DNA of 64,000 nucleotides from an uncultured Candidatus Cenarchaeum sp. (GCA_958295735.1 OY282369.1:728161-792160), one strand, 5' to 3'; positions 8,503 to 17,154 are shown, counted from the first letter of the stretch. Made by a program: numbers and translations. Notes: generated by a model from the letters alone, not told the origin.

Positions 8503-10159
8503 ATCCCGCGTCCCGCCTGTCCAGCGTGCGGGGCCTCGTCCAGCGGAGGGCCTCCAGGAGCATCTCCGCCACGGCGGAGAGCAGCCCGTCGGACCCGGGG
8601 GCGGCCACCATGGAGGCGTTGGCCATCCCGAGCGAGGCGGCCGCGCCGCGCAGCTCCTTCTGCAGCGCCCCCGCCGCGCGCGCCCCCTCCTCTATGAGGC
8701 CGAGCAGCGACGGGTACCGCTCCGCCTGGGCGCCGTACGAGCCCTCCCCGCCGCCCCCCCACGCGGCCTCCTGCGACACGGTAAACGGGCCGGCCCCGGA
8801 GAACTCGGCGCGCACGGACGCCAGGACGCCGCTCCCCGGGTCGCCCAGCAGGTCCAGGGCCGCGCCTTTCAGGGCCTCGTCCACCGCGCCGCAGAACACG
8901 GCATCGCGGTTCTTCGGCGTGTCGTCAAGCTCGGACAGCTCGAACTTGGCCACCTGGCCCAGCGCGCGCAGGTCGGAGGGCCTCGGGACCGCCGGCGGGC
9001 CGTGCGGCGGGCCCCCCGCCCGCGCGGGCCTGGTGCGCAGCGCCTCGCCGGCCAGCACCTCCAGCCCGTGTATGCCCAGCCTGGTGCTGACGCCCCGCTG
9101 CTGGTCTACCTGCGCGCTGGCCCTCATGGAGGCCAGCACGGAGGCCAGCAGGCGCAGGACGGGCTCGGCCACCGCCGTGCCCGCCGGCAGCCTGGCCTCC
9201 TGCAGCATTATCATCATCTCGTCCCGGACGGAGCGGGGGTACCTGGTGCGGACGTGGCTGCGCAGCCTGTCCAGCAGCGGCTCTATCACCCTGCCCGAGT
9301 GGGTATAGTCGACGGGGTTGGCCGTGGCGAATATCAGGGCGCGCGGCTCGAAGGCCACGGGGTAGGGGCCCGTCGTGAACGTGCCCTCCTGCAGGACGGA
9401 GAGCAGCGAGACCTGCTTGCGCGGGTCCAGCACCGGGAGCTCGTCTATGCACAGCACCCCGTGCTTGGCCTGCATCAGCTTGCCCGGCGAGTACGAGTCT
9501 ATGCGGTGCGCCTCTATCCCCCGCCGCGCCACCCGTATGGCATCGACGTACCCCACGAGGTCCTTCACGGACGTGTCGGGCGTGGCCAGGACGTACCTGT
9601 ACCGGGACAGCCCGTCCCTCCACTCCACGGGGGTCCCCGGCCCCATCTCGCGGATCGTCCCGGCGCTCTCGGGGCTTATATGGAACGCGGGCGGGCCGGC
9701 GGGGGCCCCCTCCCGCGGGTCGTCGCCGCGCATGAGCGCGGCCAGGTCTTCCATGGGCAGGTCCATCGGGCAGTCGTTGGTCACGCTGCCTCGCACCACC
9801 GGCATGGGCGAGAGCAGCTCCCGCGCGACCGTCATGGCGAGGCGCGTCTTGGCCTGCCCGACCTGCCCCACGAGCAGGACGTCGTGGCCGGCCAGCAGCG
9901 CGCGGTCCAGCGCCGGCACCACGTCGCCGCCGAACCCGATTATCCCCCGGTAGACGTCGAGGCCGCGGCGCCGCGCGGACAGGAGGTTGCGGCGCACCTG
10001 CTCCCGCGCGGGGAGCGGCGCGTACCCGGCGCCCACCAGGTCGCCCAGCGTCCCCATCCTCCCGTGCCCCTCGGGCACCCCGGCCGGCAGCCCCTCCACG
10101 TCGGCCGGCTCGGACTCGTAGCACCGCCGGAGGTCCTCCGCCCCGCACTGGCCCGGCAT
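8489..10159 (-). CDS. MoxR/Mg-chelatase-like AAA+ ATPase
   Basis: 556-aa AAA+ ATPase of the MoxR/ChlI helix-2-insert type. A Walker A variant GQVGQAKTR has its Lys at residue 104; Walker B is VLCIDELPVL (Asp about 239); a sensor-1 strand IFATANPVDYT and arginine-rich lid follow. These enzymes form rings that use ATP with a VWA partner to remodel proteins or load metals; the partner gene follows with a 14-bp overlap. The frame is open to 10480, but the upstream part is GC-biased nonsense. A TATA-like element (10181-10187) sits about 25 bp before ATG 10159, which supports this start; ATG 10192 would lie upstream of the inferred transcription start. The exact substrate is unknown. Confidence 0.82.
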   Translation of the reverse strand: MPGQCGAEDLRRCYESEPADVEGLPAGVPEGHGRMGTLGDLVGAGYAPLPAREQVRRNLLSARRRGLDVYRGIIGFGGDVVPALDRALLAGHDVLLVGQVGQAKTRLAMTVARELLSPMPVVRGSVTNDCPMDLPMEDLAALMRGDDPREGAPAGPPAFHISPESAGTIREMGPGTPVEWRDGLSRYRYVLATPDTSVKDLVGYVDAIRVARRGIEAHRIDSYSPGKLMQAKHGVLCIDELPVLDPRKQVSLLSVLQEGTFTTGPYPVAFEPRALIFATANPVDYTHSGRVIEPLLDRLRSHVRTRYPRSVRDEMMIMLQEARLPAGTAVAEPVLRLLASVLASMRASAQVDQQRGVSTRLGIHGLEVLAGEALRTRPARAGGPPHGPPAVPRPSDLRALGQVAKFELSELDDTPKNRDAVFCGAVDEALKGAALDLLGDPGSGVLASVRAEFSGAGPFTVSQEAAWGGGGEGSYGAQAERYPSLLGLIEEGARAAGALQKELRGAAASLGMANASMVAAPGSDGLLSAVAEMLLEALRWTRPRTLDRRDAGYAAA

Positions 10160-10180
10160 CGCGGCGCGGCGCCCTGCCGG

Positions 10181-10187
10181 GCTTAAG
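10181..10187 (-). promoter_or_regulatory. TATA-like promoter for the AAA+/VWA pair
   Basis: The minus strand reads TTCTTAAGC, centred about 25 bp before ATG 10159. It is the only AT-rich stretch nearby and fits a leaderless transcript. Confidence 0.5.
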
Positions 10188-10199
10188 AACATACGTTTT

Positions 10200-10479
10200 T
10201 TCCCGCCGCGGCCGGGCGCGGCCGGCCTCGGCGCGCGGGACGGGCCGGGGGGATCGGGAGGCGCGCATCCGGGAGGGCCGGCGGGGGGCAGGAAGCGGCC
10301 GGCCGGCGCCTCCGCGGCGCGCCCCGCCGCGCCGCGGCGCTCCGCAGAGCACGAGAGCTGGGAGGGAGGGACGCGGAAGGGGCGCCTGGTTTTGACGCGC
10401 GTTCCGGCTCGCCGCGCGCCGAGGGCGCGGCGGCCTGACCAAACGCGGGGCGACGCCCCGCGCCGATGCGCTCGCGCCA
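10200..10479. other. GC-rich intergenic region between divergent promoters
   Basis: About 280 bp of very GC-rich DNA separate the AAA+/VWA operon from the DUF3800 gene. No gene, tRNA or clear repeat is seen in it. The ORFs that cross it do so only because stop codons are rare at this GC content. Confidence 0.5.
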
Positions 10480-10488
10480 AGTTTAAGA
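10480..10488 (+). promoter_or_regulatory. TATA-like promoter of the DUF3800 gene
   Basis: AGTTTAAGA lies about 28 bp before the TTG at 10513. The spacing matches other starts in the window and supports TTG as the initiation codon. Confidence 0.5.
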
Positions 10489-10512
10489 CTCGCGACGCGG
10501 CCGAGGCGGGCG

Positions 10513-11253
10513 TTGTATTGCCTGTTCATAGACGAATCAGGAAACGGTGGAATTGTCTCCAACCTTACGAGCGGCAACTTCGACCGCGAGTGGTTTACAG
10601 CCGGCGGAATAATAGCGGTGGAGGACATTCCGAAGTTTGGGCGCGCGCACGATTCCATCACGCGCAAGTACTTTACGGACAGAGGCACGCCCCTGCCGCC
10701 GAACTTCAAGCTGCACTGCCACGAACTGAGGCGGAATGCGCATCCGCATGATCAGATATCCCGGCAGGAATGCCGCGACTTGGCGGACGTGGTGTTCGGG
10801 GCGATGAGAAGCATAGGCTGCAGTCTCGTGTCAGCCACCGCACACAAGCCAAGTCACACTTCCAAGTACCCGCAATACGGCAGTGCCGGGGCGCGCACGC
10901 TGCTGGTGCGCTTGGAGAGGTTCGGGTATTTTTTAGGAGATCGCGGCGACGGCGGACCGGCGGTTTGCGAGAGGTTCGCTGCCGGCCTGCGGAAAAGGAC
11001 GGGCGGGGAGTCGCGTGTTCTTCGTTCCGCATCGGCATTCCCACACTTTGCCAACCCGGACAAAATCAAAGGCCGCACAGTCGACGGCGATCCTACAATA
11101 CGTGTGGTGCCGCAGTTCTCAGATTTTTTCGCCTATGCGCCCCACATCAAGATGGTCGCCGGGCACGGGTGCAGCTCGCGTTGGGACGAAACAAAGGACA
11201 AGCACTACTGCGTGGACGGTCCGCGGAACAGGCGCGGGTTTGTTGTGATTTGA
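10513..11253 (+). CDS. DUF3800-family protein
   Basis: 246-aa protein beginning YCLFIDESGN, the signature N-terminal strand of the DUF3800 family (RNase H-like fold predicted in the literature; often found in mobile or defence loci). The acidic FIDES motif is the likely metal-binding start of the active site; HCHELRR and SDFFAYAP follow later. The start is TTG 10513, supported by a TATA-like box about 28 bp upstream. The last codons (GTT-GTG-ATT-TGA) are the first bases of a 66-bp tandem repeat array, so the present C-terminus may have been set by that array. GC content is lower than in the core genes, consistent with transfer. The biochemical role is unknown. Confidence 0.75.
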   Translation: MYCLFIDESGNGGIVSNLTSGNFDREWFTAGGIIAVEDIPKFGRAHDSITRKYFTDRGTPLPPNFKLHCHELRRNAHPHDQISRQECRDLADVVFGAMRSIGCSLVSATAHKPSHTSKYPQYGSAGARTLLVRLERFGYFLGDRGDGGPAVCERFAAGLRKRTGGESRVLRSASAFPHFANPDKIKGRTVDGDPTIRVVPQFSDFFAYAPHIKMVAGHGCSSRWDETKDKHYCVDGPRNRRGFVVI

Positions 11254-11516
11254 GATGTCGATTCCTCGGGCTGCTCCCGGGGCGCCCGCAGCTTCTTGCA
11301 AAGCGGAATCGTGATTTGAGATGTCGATTCCTCGGGCTGCTCCCGGGGCGCCCGCAGCTTCTTGCAAAGCGGAATCGTGATTTGAGATGTCGATTCCTCG
11401 GGCTGCTCCCGGGGCGCCCGCAGCTTCTTGCAAAGCGGAATCGTGATTTGAGATGTCGATTCCTCGGGCTGCTCCCGGGGCGCCCGCAGCTTCTTGCAAA
11501 GCGGAATCGTGATTTG
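11245..11516. repeat. 66-bp tandem repeat array with internal palindrome
   Basis: Four full identical units start at 11245, 11311, 11377 and 11443, and a truncated fifth starts at 11509 (GTGATTTG, then divergence). In each unit the arms CGATTCC (11259-11265) and GGAATCG (11305-11311) are inverted, with an inner GCTGC/GCAGC pair (11270-11274 and 11288-11292), so each unit could fold as a hairpin of about 53 nt. There are no variable spacers, so it is not a CRISPR array. The array starts exactly at the end of the DUF3800 gene. A folded 3' UTR, repeated terminator, recombination site or slippage product are all possible. Confidence 0.9.
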
Positions 11517-11983
11517 GGGTAGAACGCAGCAACATATAGTCTTTGCTTATTGACGCGTATTGTGTTGTGCGAGAATTAAGTCACACTAACTTCAGGCGGC
11601 CGGCGGCGGTTTTTAGGCCGTGCCAGCCGCAAGGGCGGGCGGCTGGCTTCCCGGCCCGCAGGCGGATCAAGCACGGGGCATGGGAACGCGGGAAGGGGCG
11701 GAGCGCCCGGAGCGGGACGAGGAATGGGGGCGACAGGGGCGCGCGGAGGTCACCAGCGGGGTGCGTGCCATTCAGCATGCTGTGCGGCCGGCGACCTCCG
11801 GCGCGCATCCCGACGCTGGGGCGGGCGGCGGCCGTCGCGGGGGGCGCGGCCGGCGCCGCATCCCGCCGATCTGCTCCCGCGCAGCACCTGCCCGAAAACG
11901 CGCGCGGATCTGCCAGCCGCGCCCGCCCTAGAGAAAATGCGCGGGCCCGGTCCCGGCGGGGCGGCCCCCGGGCGCCCGGCGTT
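11517..11983. other. Non-coding gap between repeat array and AAA gene
   Basis: No supportable gene is seen. The first 80 bp are AT-richer than the surroundings (around ACATATAGTC and GAATTAAGTC) and could hold a promoter, but nothing obvious follows it. The rest is GC-rich, with only low-complexity frames. Confidence 0.4.
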
Positions 11984-12916
11984 TTACGCGCCCTTCCTTA
12001 TCGCCCGCTTTCTTCTCTTTTGCTCGTTAAAAGCCCATTCCATGTCGCTGTTCAGCACCGTGTCGCGCCCCCTGATCACGCTGAACCTTATCGCATCCTT
12101 GCATATCTGGGCGAGGTCGGCAGGCGAGTACTTGCCGGTGTTCCTCGCCATCCGCTCCAGGTCGCAGTCGGGGTCGTGCCTGGCGTAGCCCAGGTATTTT
12201 TCCAGGATCTCCCTCCGCTGTCCGGGGCCGGGAAGGTCAAAGTGCAAGATCTCGTCGAAGCGCCTCCAGACGGCGCCGTCCAGCAGATGCGGGTGGTTGG
12301 TCGCCGCTATTATGATGCTGTCCCCGTCGTACGTGTCGAGCATCTGCATGAAGTGGTTGACGACCCGCTTGATCTCGCCGTGCTCTGTGGGATCGTCCCG
12401 GCTCTTGCCCACTATGTCGAACTCGTCGAAAAGCGCGACGTACCTGCCTTCCTCCACGAACGAGAAGACCTTGCGCATGTTGGTGGCCGTCTCCCCCAGC
12501 AGCGACGAGACGATCGAGTCGAACAGTATGTAGGCGAACCGGTAGCCGATCATGCTGCTCATGATCCTGGCCGAGAGCGTCTTGCCGGTGCCCGGGGGGC
12601 CGCAGAACAGGATCGTCCGCTTGGGCTTCAGGCCCAGCGCGCGCAGGTCGTCCAACTTTGCGTTCTCGTCGACTATGTACTGGAGGCGCTCCTTCACGTG
12701 GTCGCCCAGGACGAGATCGTCCATCAAGCGGGCCTCGCTGCTCAGCCGCAGCAACGGGAGCCCCCTGTCCGCGTCGTGGGGGATCTCCACGCGGGGCGGC
12801 GGGGCGGGGCGGCGCGCGCTCCCGAGCTTGACCGCTGGCGCCCCGTCCGCTCCCGTCCGCTCACCCAGCGGCAGGCTGGTTCGGCGCGCGCTCCCAAGCC
12901 TGGGCCTTCCGTTCAC
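11984..12916 (-). CDS. Orphan AAA ATPase, IetA-like
   Basis: 310-aa classical AAA ATPase. Walker A GPPGTGKT begins at residue 106, Walker B is ALFDEFD (about 162-168), then AATNHPHLLDGAVWRRFDE with sensor-1 Asn and the arginine-finger pair, and a small C-terminal lid. It is clearly paralogous to the AAA gene at 34174-35025 (shared LPLLR N-terminal motif, LLGETA-N-RKVF, HGEIKRVVN-FMQMLD, and a KRRKR-type end). That family resembles IetA, the ATPase of the two-gene IetAS (AAA plus subtilase) addiction/antiphage systems. Here no subtilase-like partner follows. The start is GTG 12916 with a TATA-like element at 12941-12950. Confidence 0.82.
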   Translation of the reverse strand: MNGRPRLGSARRTSLPLGERTGADGAPAVKLGSARRPAPPPRVEIPHDADRGLPLLRLSSEARLMDDLVLGDHVKERLQYIVDENAKLDDLRALGLKPKRTILFCGPPGTGKTLSARIMSSMIGYRFAYILFDSIVSSLLGETATNMRKVFSFVEEGRYVALFDEFDIVGKSRDDPTEHGEIKRVVNHFMQMLDTYDGDSIIIAATNHPHLLDGAVWRRFDEILHFDLPGPGQRREILEKYLGYARHDPDCDLERMARNTGKYSPADLAQICKDAIRFSVIRGRDTVLNSDMEWAFNEQKRRKRAIRKGA

Positions 12917-12940
12917 GGGCGCGCGGTGCTTTCCGCCTCA

Positions 12941-12950
12941 TGTAAATATT
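12941..12950 (-). promoter_or_regulatory. TATA-like promoter of the orphan AAA gene
   Basis: AATATTTACA on the minus strand lies about 29 bp before GTG 12916 and only 14 bp from the left end of the IS66-type element at 12964. The insertion therefore sits at the upstream edge of this promoter. Confidence 0.5.
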
Positions 12951-13057
12951 CTCGCCCGGCCGCGGTACACACTTACCTCCCCCCCCCTCCCGCCGCGACT
13001 TGGCCGCCCGGGCGGGCCCGCGCGCCGCGCAAGCTTAGGCTGGCCTAAGGGTCGATT

Positions 13058-13067
13058 TGTATAATTG
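13058..13067 (+). promoter_or_regulatory. TATA-like promoter of the IS66-type transposase
   Basis: TTGTATAATT lies about 27 bp before ATG 13090. The frame is open from TTG 13057, but that codon overlaps the box itself, so ATG 13090 is the better start. Confidence 0.5.
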
Positions 13068-13089
13068 TGGCGAGTTTGGGCCTGCCGGC

Positions 13090-14820
13090 ATGGCGGAATC
13101 CGGGGTGGCGCTGCTGCGCAAGGAACTGGCGGCCGCGTTGGAAAAGATCGCCGGGCTGGAAGCCGAGGCCGCGGAGCGGGCGGCCGAGATCGCGATGCTG
13201 AAGGCCAAGTCCACGGAGCAGGCGCTGCTGCGCAAGGAACTTGCGGCCTCGCTCGAAAAGATCGCCGGGCTGGAAGCCGAGGCCGCGGAGCGGGCGGCCG
13301 AGATCGCGATGCTGAAGGCCAAGTCCACGGAGCAGGCGCTGCTGCGCAAGGAACTGGCGGCCGCGTTGGAAAAGATCGCCGGGCTGGAAGCCGAGAACTC
13401 CGGGCTGAAGGCCAAGGCCGCCGAGCAGGCGGTCAGGCTTGCCGTGTGCGACGGCCCGAACGCGCCCTCGTCGTCCCTCACCACGTACGGCCCCCGGCGG
13501 AACGCCTGGCGCAAGGAGCGGGGCTACAAGGGGAGCGACGGGGCCGGGAGCGACGGCAAGCCCGCTCCGGACGGCGGCGCCCCGCGCAAGATGGGCCCGC
13601 CCCAAGGGCACAAGGGCGTCTCGCACTGCAACAAGCCCGAGTTCACCATGAAGTGCGGGATCCTGACGTGCCCCGTGTGCTGCGGCCCCCTGGAGAAGTT
13701 CGACAGGTGGCGAAAGCTGGTCAACGACTTCGATCAGTTCTGGCGCGTGGTCACCGCGATGATCGAGGTGGAGACGGGCTGGTGCGGCAAGTGCGAGAAG
13801 TACTACGAGGCCCAGGCGCCGTTTCCGAAGGGCACCTCGTGCGGCCCGAGGGCGCTCGGCCTCATAATGGCGCTGTTCGAGATGGGCTGCACGGACGCGA
13901 GGATCGCCGGCTTTATCGAGTCCACGTTCTACTTCCGCATCTCGGAGGCGGCCGTGGCGAAGGCCCGGAGGGCCATGGCGGGCGCGTCGAAGAAGCAGCT
14001 GGAGGAGATCAAGTGGGCGTTCAGCGAGAGCATGTTCGTGCACATGGACGAGACCGGGTTCAAGATCGGCGTGCTGGGCAAGACCGGCTGCGCCCGGGTG
14101 GCCGTCGTGGGCAACGCCGTGTGGGTGCACTTCGCGCCCACCCGGGGGGCGGCGGTCCTGAGGGAGCACTTCGGCTGGCTGTCCCGCAGGGCGGTGGTGG
14201 CCGACGGGCTGCCGGCGTACCGCGCGTGGTTCCAGCATCTGCAGAGATGCTGCAGGCACCTGCTCGCCAAGGGCGAGGCCGTCGCCGTGGACGGCGACCC
14301 GGGGGACGAGGCGAGGCACGACTGGATGCAGGGGTACTACCACAAGATACACGGCATCAAGACGCTGGCGCCGTTCACCGTGACGTACCTGGCCAAGGAG
14401 TTCCACGACGCCGTGTCGGCGTACCCCGACGGCAAGCTGAAGACGCACCTCGCCAACGCCGAGCCGCACGTGCTCACGTTCATGGGATTCCGCGGCATGC
14501 CGCCCCACAACAACCCCGCCGAGCTCGCCATACGCGACCTCATAGTGACGCAGCGCAACGCGCACCACAAGATCTCCACGCCGGAGGGGCGCAAGACGTT
14601 CTCCGAGCTGGTCACGATCGGGGGCACCGCCCGCATGAACGGCATGTTCCCGGGCAGGGCCTTCACCGAGATCGCCCGCAATCGCGACTGGAAAATGTTC
14701 GACCCCGGCCCGTGGGCCGGGCCCGACTGGTGCGTCTTCGATGACCCCGCATCCGGGCTGGTGCGCCCGCCCGGCTCCGCGGCGGGGCGGGCGCCGGCTC
14801 CGGCAGCGGCGTCCGCCTGA
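13090..14820 (+). CDS. IS66-family DDE transposase with coiled-coil repeats
   Basis: 576-aa transposase. The N-terminus is a coiled coil built of 38-aa repeats (ALLRKELAA-LEKIAGLEAEAAERAAEI), then a Cys-pair region (CPVCCGP, CGKCEK), then the IS66 DDE core: D320 in HMDETG, D372 in VVADGLPAY, and E478 in HNNPAELAIRD. All three catalytic residues are present and the frame is uninterrupted, so the enzyme may be active. IS66 elements often carry two accessory genes (tnpA/tnpB); none is present here, as in single-gene IS66 relatives. The end of the product is a Pro/Ala-rich tail that may be dispensable. Confidence 0.9.
   Translation: MAESGVALLRKELAAALEKIAGLEAEAAERAAEIAMLKAKSTEQALLRKELAASLEKIAGLEAEAAERAAEIAMLKAKSTEQALLRKELAAALEKIAGLEAENSGLKAKAAEQAVRLAVCDGPNAPSSSLTTYGPRRNAWRKERGYKGSDGAGSDGKPAPDGGAPRKMGPPQGHKGVSHCNKPEFTMKCGILTCPVCCGPLEKFDRWRKLVNDFDQFWRVVTAMIEVETGWCGKCEKYYEAQAPFPKGTSCGPRALGLIMALFEMGCTDARIAGFIESTFYFRISEAAVAKARRAMAGASKKQLEEIKWAFSESMFVHMDETGFKIGVLGKTGCARVAVVGNAVWVHFAPTRGAAVLREHFGWLSRRAVVADGLPAYRAWFQHLQRCCRHLLAKGEAVAVDGDPGDEARHDWMQGYYHKIHGIKTLAPFTVTYLAKEFHDAVSAYPDGKLKTHLANAEPHVLTFMGFRGMPPHNNPAELAIRDLIVTQRNAHHKISTPEGRKTFSELVTIGGTARMNGMFPGRAFTEIARNRDWKMFDPGPWAGPDWCVFDDPASGLVRPPGSAAGRAPAPAAASA
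13111..13410 (+). repeat. 114-bp tandem coding repeats in the transposase
   Basis: Units start at 13111, 13225 and 13339 (the last is partial). Each encodes a 38-aa heptad-rich segment. The near identity of the units indicates recent expansion of the coiled coil. Confidence 0.88.
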
Positions 14821-14930
14821 CCGGCCCCAGCGGATCTGCCGGGCGCGCGCGGGCGGCGTCAGCCCGCGTCAGGCATCGGGACGGAGCGCCGTACCGGGGC
14901 GGCCGCGCGCCGAAAATGCCCCGAACCCTG

Positions 14931-15064
14931 CCGCGATCGCGCGGCGCGCGCCGATCGGGGCAGCCCGGGCGCGCGGGGGGCGGCGCCCGCCCGCCGAAAG
15001 ATCCCCGCTCCGGCCGCGATCGCGCGGCGCGCGCCGATCGGGGCAGCCCGGGCGCGCGGGGGGC
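14931..15064. repeat. Direct repeat of about 50 bp at the IS66 right end
   Basis: A GC-rich block starting CCGCGATCGCGCGGCGCGCG occurs at 14931 and again at 15014 (83 bp apart), inside the non-coding right part of the IS66-type element. No other feature is visible between 14821 and 15068. Confidence 0.75.
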
Positions 15065-15283
15065 GCCGGGAGGGGGGGGGAGGTAAGTGTGTACCGGCCG
15101 CGCGGGGATGCGCATCCTGGCGGGCCCGTGCAGCGCCGCTCCGGTCCCGGGGGCGCCCCCCGCGGCGCGGGGGCGGATCCGGGCGCGGGCGCGCCGCGCG
15201 CGGAGCGAGATCCGGCCGGGAGGCGGCGCGGGCGGTCCGCCCGGGAGGCGGCGCGGGCGGTCCGCCCGGGCCGCCCGGCGGAT

Positions 15284-16702
15284 CTATTCGCGCGGCAGGG
15301 CAACGCCGTCCCGCCCGCGGGAGGGCGCCAGAGCGCCGGCCGCGCGGACTTGGCGCCCGCCCCGGGCCGGGGCGTCGCTCCCGCCGCCGAAGCGCAACCG
15401 GCCGCATATGCAACCCTCCTTTATGGGCGGCGTGCGGTGCTGGGAGAACTCGTTGGCGATGTCGACGTACGAGACGGACTCGCGCCCGCCGCCCCCCTTC
15501 CCGCGCGGGCCCAGCAGCGAGAGGAGCTTGTCCACGGCCAGGCACGCTGCCCACGTGGTGAACGTGACGACGGCCGGCTGCCGCGGCTCGTAGTACCCGA
15601 GGGCGCGCTTTTCCTCCCTCTGCCCTTCCGGAAGGAACTCGTGCCCCAGCCTGCGCGGATCTATCTGCCCCGTGCACCACAGGCACGGCGTGTCCGGCGA
15701 GACGAGCTGCGCGCATATGGTCGCCTCCAGCCCGCCCTCCGCGGTGACGTGGCAGCCCGCGTCCACCAGCGGCTTGTAGTATACGAGCGCCGCCTCGTTG
15801 AGGTAGTCGCGGCTCCTCAGGTTGTCCGTGCAGCACATCACGACGTCGGATCGCGTGACCGTCCAGAGGTTGCGGGGATCGCGCACGTCCCCCCGCACCG
15901 CCCGCACGTCGGCGTCGGAAAACGTTCCAAGATGCTCCGCGACGATCTCTGCCTTGGACCGGCCCACGTCCCCCGGCCTCGAGCCGTGGAGCCTGCTCAC
16001 GTTGCTCTCCTCCAGCCTGTCGTGGTCGACCAGAATTATGCGGCCCGCGCCGAGCCGCGCGAGCTGGACGGCCACCGCCGATCCCACCCCGCCCACCCCC
16101 GCCACGGACACCGCGAGATCCCCCAGCCGCGCCTGCGTCTCGGGGCCGAGCAGCGCCTCCTGCCTCTCGTGCGCGCGGGAGCGCGGCGCGGCGGCGGGCG
16201 GCGGCGGCCGCAGGTAGCGGCGCTCCAGCGTCCTCCCGACCACGTCTATGCTGGCCGGCACGTGGTCCTTCCCTTCGTGCCGGATCGCGGCGTCGGTCAT
16301 CCCCGCGCCGCTCATGACCATGCTGCCCAGCGGCCTGCCGTCCAGCATGGGCGAGACGTCGTCGAAGAACCGCTCGTTGGCGAGCTCGTCCGCGCGGCTG
16401 AACCGCGGCGAGTGCTGCGGGAGCGGGTGCGTGTGCACGAAAAGCAGGCAGGCGCCGGCCGACTCCGCCCCCATGATCGCCCGGTTCAGGTACGCGGACG
16501 ACGCGTCCAGCCTGTGCTCGCCCTGCTCGTTCCAGGATTCCGCATCGGGCGGTATGATCGACCTCGCCAGCAGGTGCGATGGCGCCGACTCGTGCCAGGC
16601 GGCCGTCACGTAGCAACCGTTCTCGCGCGGGTGCGTTGCGGCCAAGAGCCGCGCGAGCCCGTCGTGGAGGCCCCTCGGAAAGACTATCCGCCACAAGGTC
16701 AA
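15284..16702 (-). CDS. JAB protease-E1 (ThiF-like) fusion of a ubiquitin-like system
   Basis: 472-aa two-domain enzyme. The N-terminal JAB/JAMM metallopeptidase has the zinc motif H90-T-H-P followed by SRAD. The C-terminal ThiF/E1-like adenylyltransferase has AGVGGVGS (about 200-207), the VDHD acidic strand, the N-x-x-R nucleotide motif (SNVSRL), CTDN and a CLWC/CICG cysteine set for zinc. E1 enzymes adenylate the C-terminal Gly of a ubiquitin-like protein; JAB domains release or mature it. The best start is TTG 16702, which overlaps the E2 stop as TTGA; ATG 16801 lies deep inside the E2 gene. The last 50 residues are low-complexity and probably unstructured. It is third in the operon after Ubl and E2. 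Confidence 0.85.
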   Translation of the reverse strand: MTLWRIVFPRGLHDGLARLLAATHPRENGCYVTAAWHESAPSHLLARSIIPPDAESWNEQGEHRLDASSAYLNRAIMGAESAGACLLFVHTHPLPQHSPRFSRADELANERFFDDVSPMLDGRPLGSMVMSGAGMTDAAIRHEGKDHVPASIDVVGRTLERRYLRPPPPAAAPRSRAHERQEALLGPETQARLGDLAVSVAGVGGVGSAVAVQLARLGAGRIILVDHDRLEESNVSRLHGSRPGDVGRSKAEIVAEHLGTFSDADVRAVRGDVRDPRNLWTVTRSDVVMCCTDNLRSRDYLNEAALVYYKPLVDAGCHVTAEGGLEATICAQLVSPDTPCLWCTGQIDPRRLGHEFLPEGQREEKRALGYYEPRQPAVVTFTTWAACLAVDKLLSLLGPRGKGGGGRESVSYVDIANEFSQHRTPPIKEGCICGRLRFGGGSDAPARGGRQVRAAGALAPSRGRDGVALPRE

Positions 16703-17154
16703 TCGCCGTTCATGAACCTCTGATCCACGTACGCCATGAAGGTGCCCAGATCGTCCACGGCCGGATCCCACGGGGTCTCCTGGTAGGGGTGGATGCTCCA
16801 CTGCAGCCAGGCGCTGTGGGGGCCCGCGCGCGGCGCGCCCCCCTCCCCGGCGACGTTCCGGGAGTAGAATTCAAAGAGTGCTGGAGGGGGAGGCCAAGAG
16901 GATGTGCCTTTCGGAGCCGCCCCGCCGGCCAGCCTCGTGCTGCCCGGCGTGTAGAACATGTCGAACGCCGTTTTTGGATAGCCCGTTGTGTTGCAGACGG
17001 CCAGATCTGTCGTCCGCACGTCATACCGGTCGGATGGTATGGGATAGTCCACGAATACCGTATAGATCAGCTCGCCGTCCTCGACGCACTTGTAGACGAG
17101 TTTCCGCTCGCGGCCAACGGCTTCCAGATCCCCCGCCAGTTGTGAGGGAATCAT
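16699..17154 (-). CDS. E2-like protein of prokaryotic family E (Prok-E2_E type)
   Basis: 151-aa protein whose pattern (DYPIPSDRYDVRTTDLAV, GYPKTAFDMFYTP, W-x-x-WSIHPYQETPWDPAVDDL) matches, from memory, the predicted E2-like family that accompanies multi-ubiquitin-type Ubl genes. In such systems the E2 accepts the activated Ubl from the E1. Two cysteines are visible (VYKC and LAVC); I cannot tell which, if either, is catalytic, and family members may use His-centred sites. ATG 17154 overlaps the Ubl stop by one base (TGATG), and the gene's own stop overlaps the JAB-E1 start, so the three products should be made together. Confidence 0.75.
   Translation of the reverse strand: MIPSQLAGDLEAVGRERKLVYKCVEDGELIYTVFVDYPIPSDRYDVRTTDLAVCNTTGYPKTAFDMFYTPGSTRLAGGAAPKGTSSWPPPPALFEFYSRNVAGEGGAPRAGPHSAWLQWSIHPYQETPWDPAVDDLGTFMAYVDQRFMNGD

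Larger units (their letters stand above)
12964..15095 (+). mobile_element. IS66-type insertion sequence
   Basis: The element is bounded by near-perfect terminal inverted repeats of about 28 bp: the left end begins GGTACACACTTACCT (12964) and the right end finishes AGGTAAGTGTGTACC (15095), each followed inward by the same nine-C/nine-G tract. It carries one transposase gene. About 275 bp of non-coding DNA lie between that gene and the right end. I could not identify a target-site duplication with confidence. Confidence 0.82.

Noticed and set aside
10160-10480. Longer AAA+ protein starting at 10480
   Set aside because: The extra residues are basic low-complexity, and the TATA-like box at 10181-10187 would lie inside the gene.
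11245-11516. CRISPR array
   Set aside because: The 66-bp units are identical over their full length with no variable spacers, and no cas-like gene is nearby.
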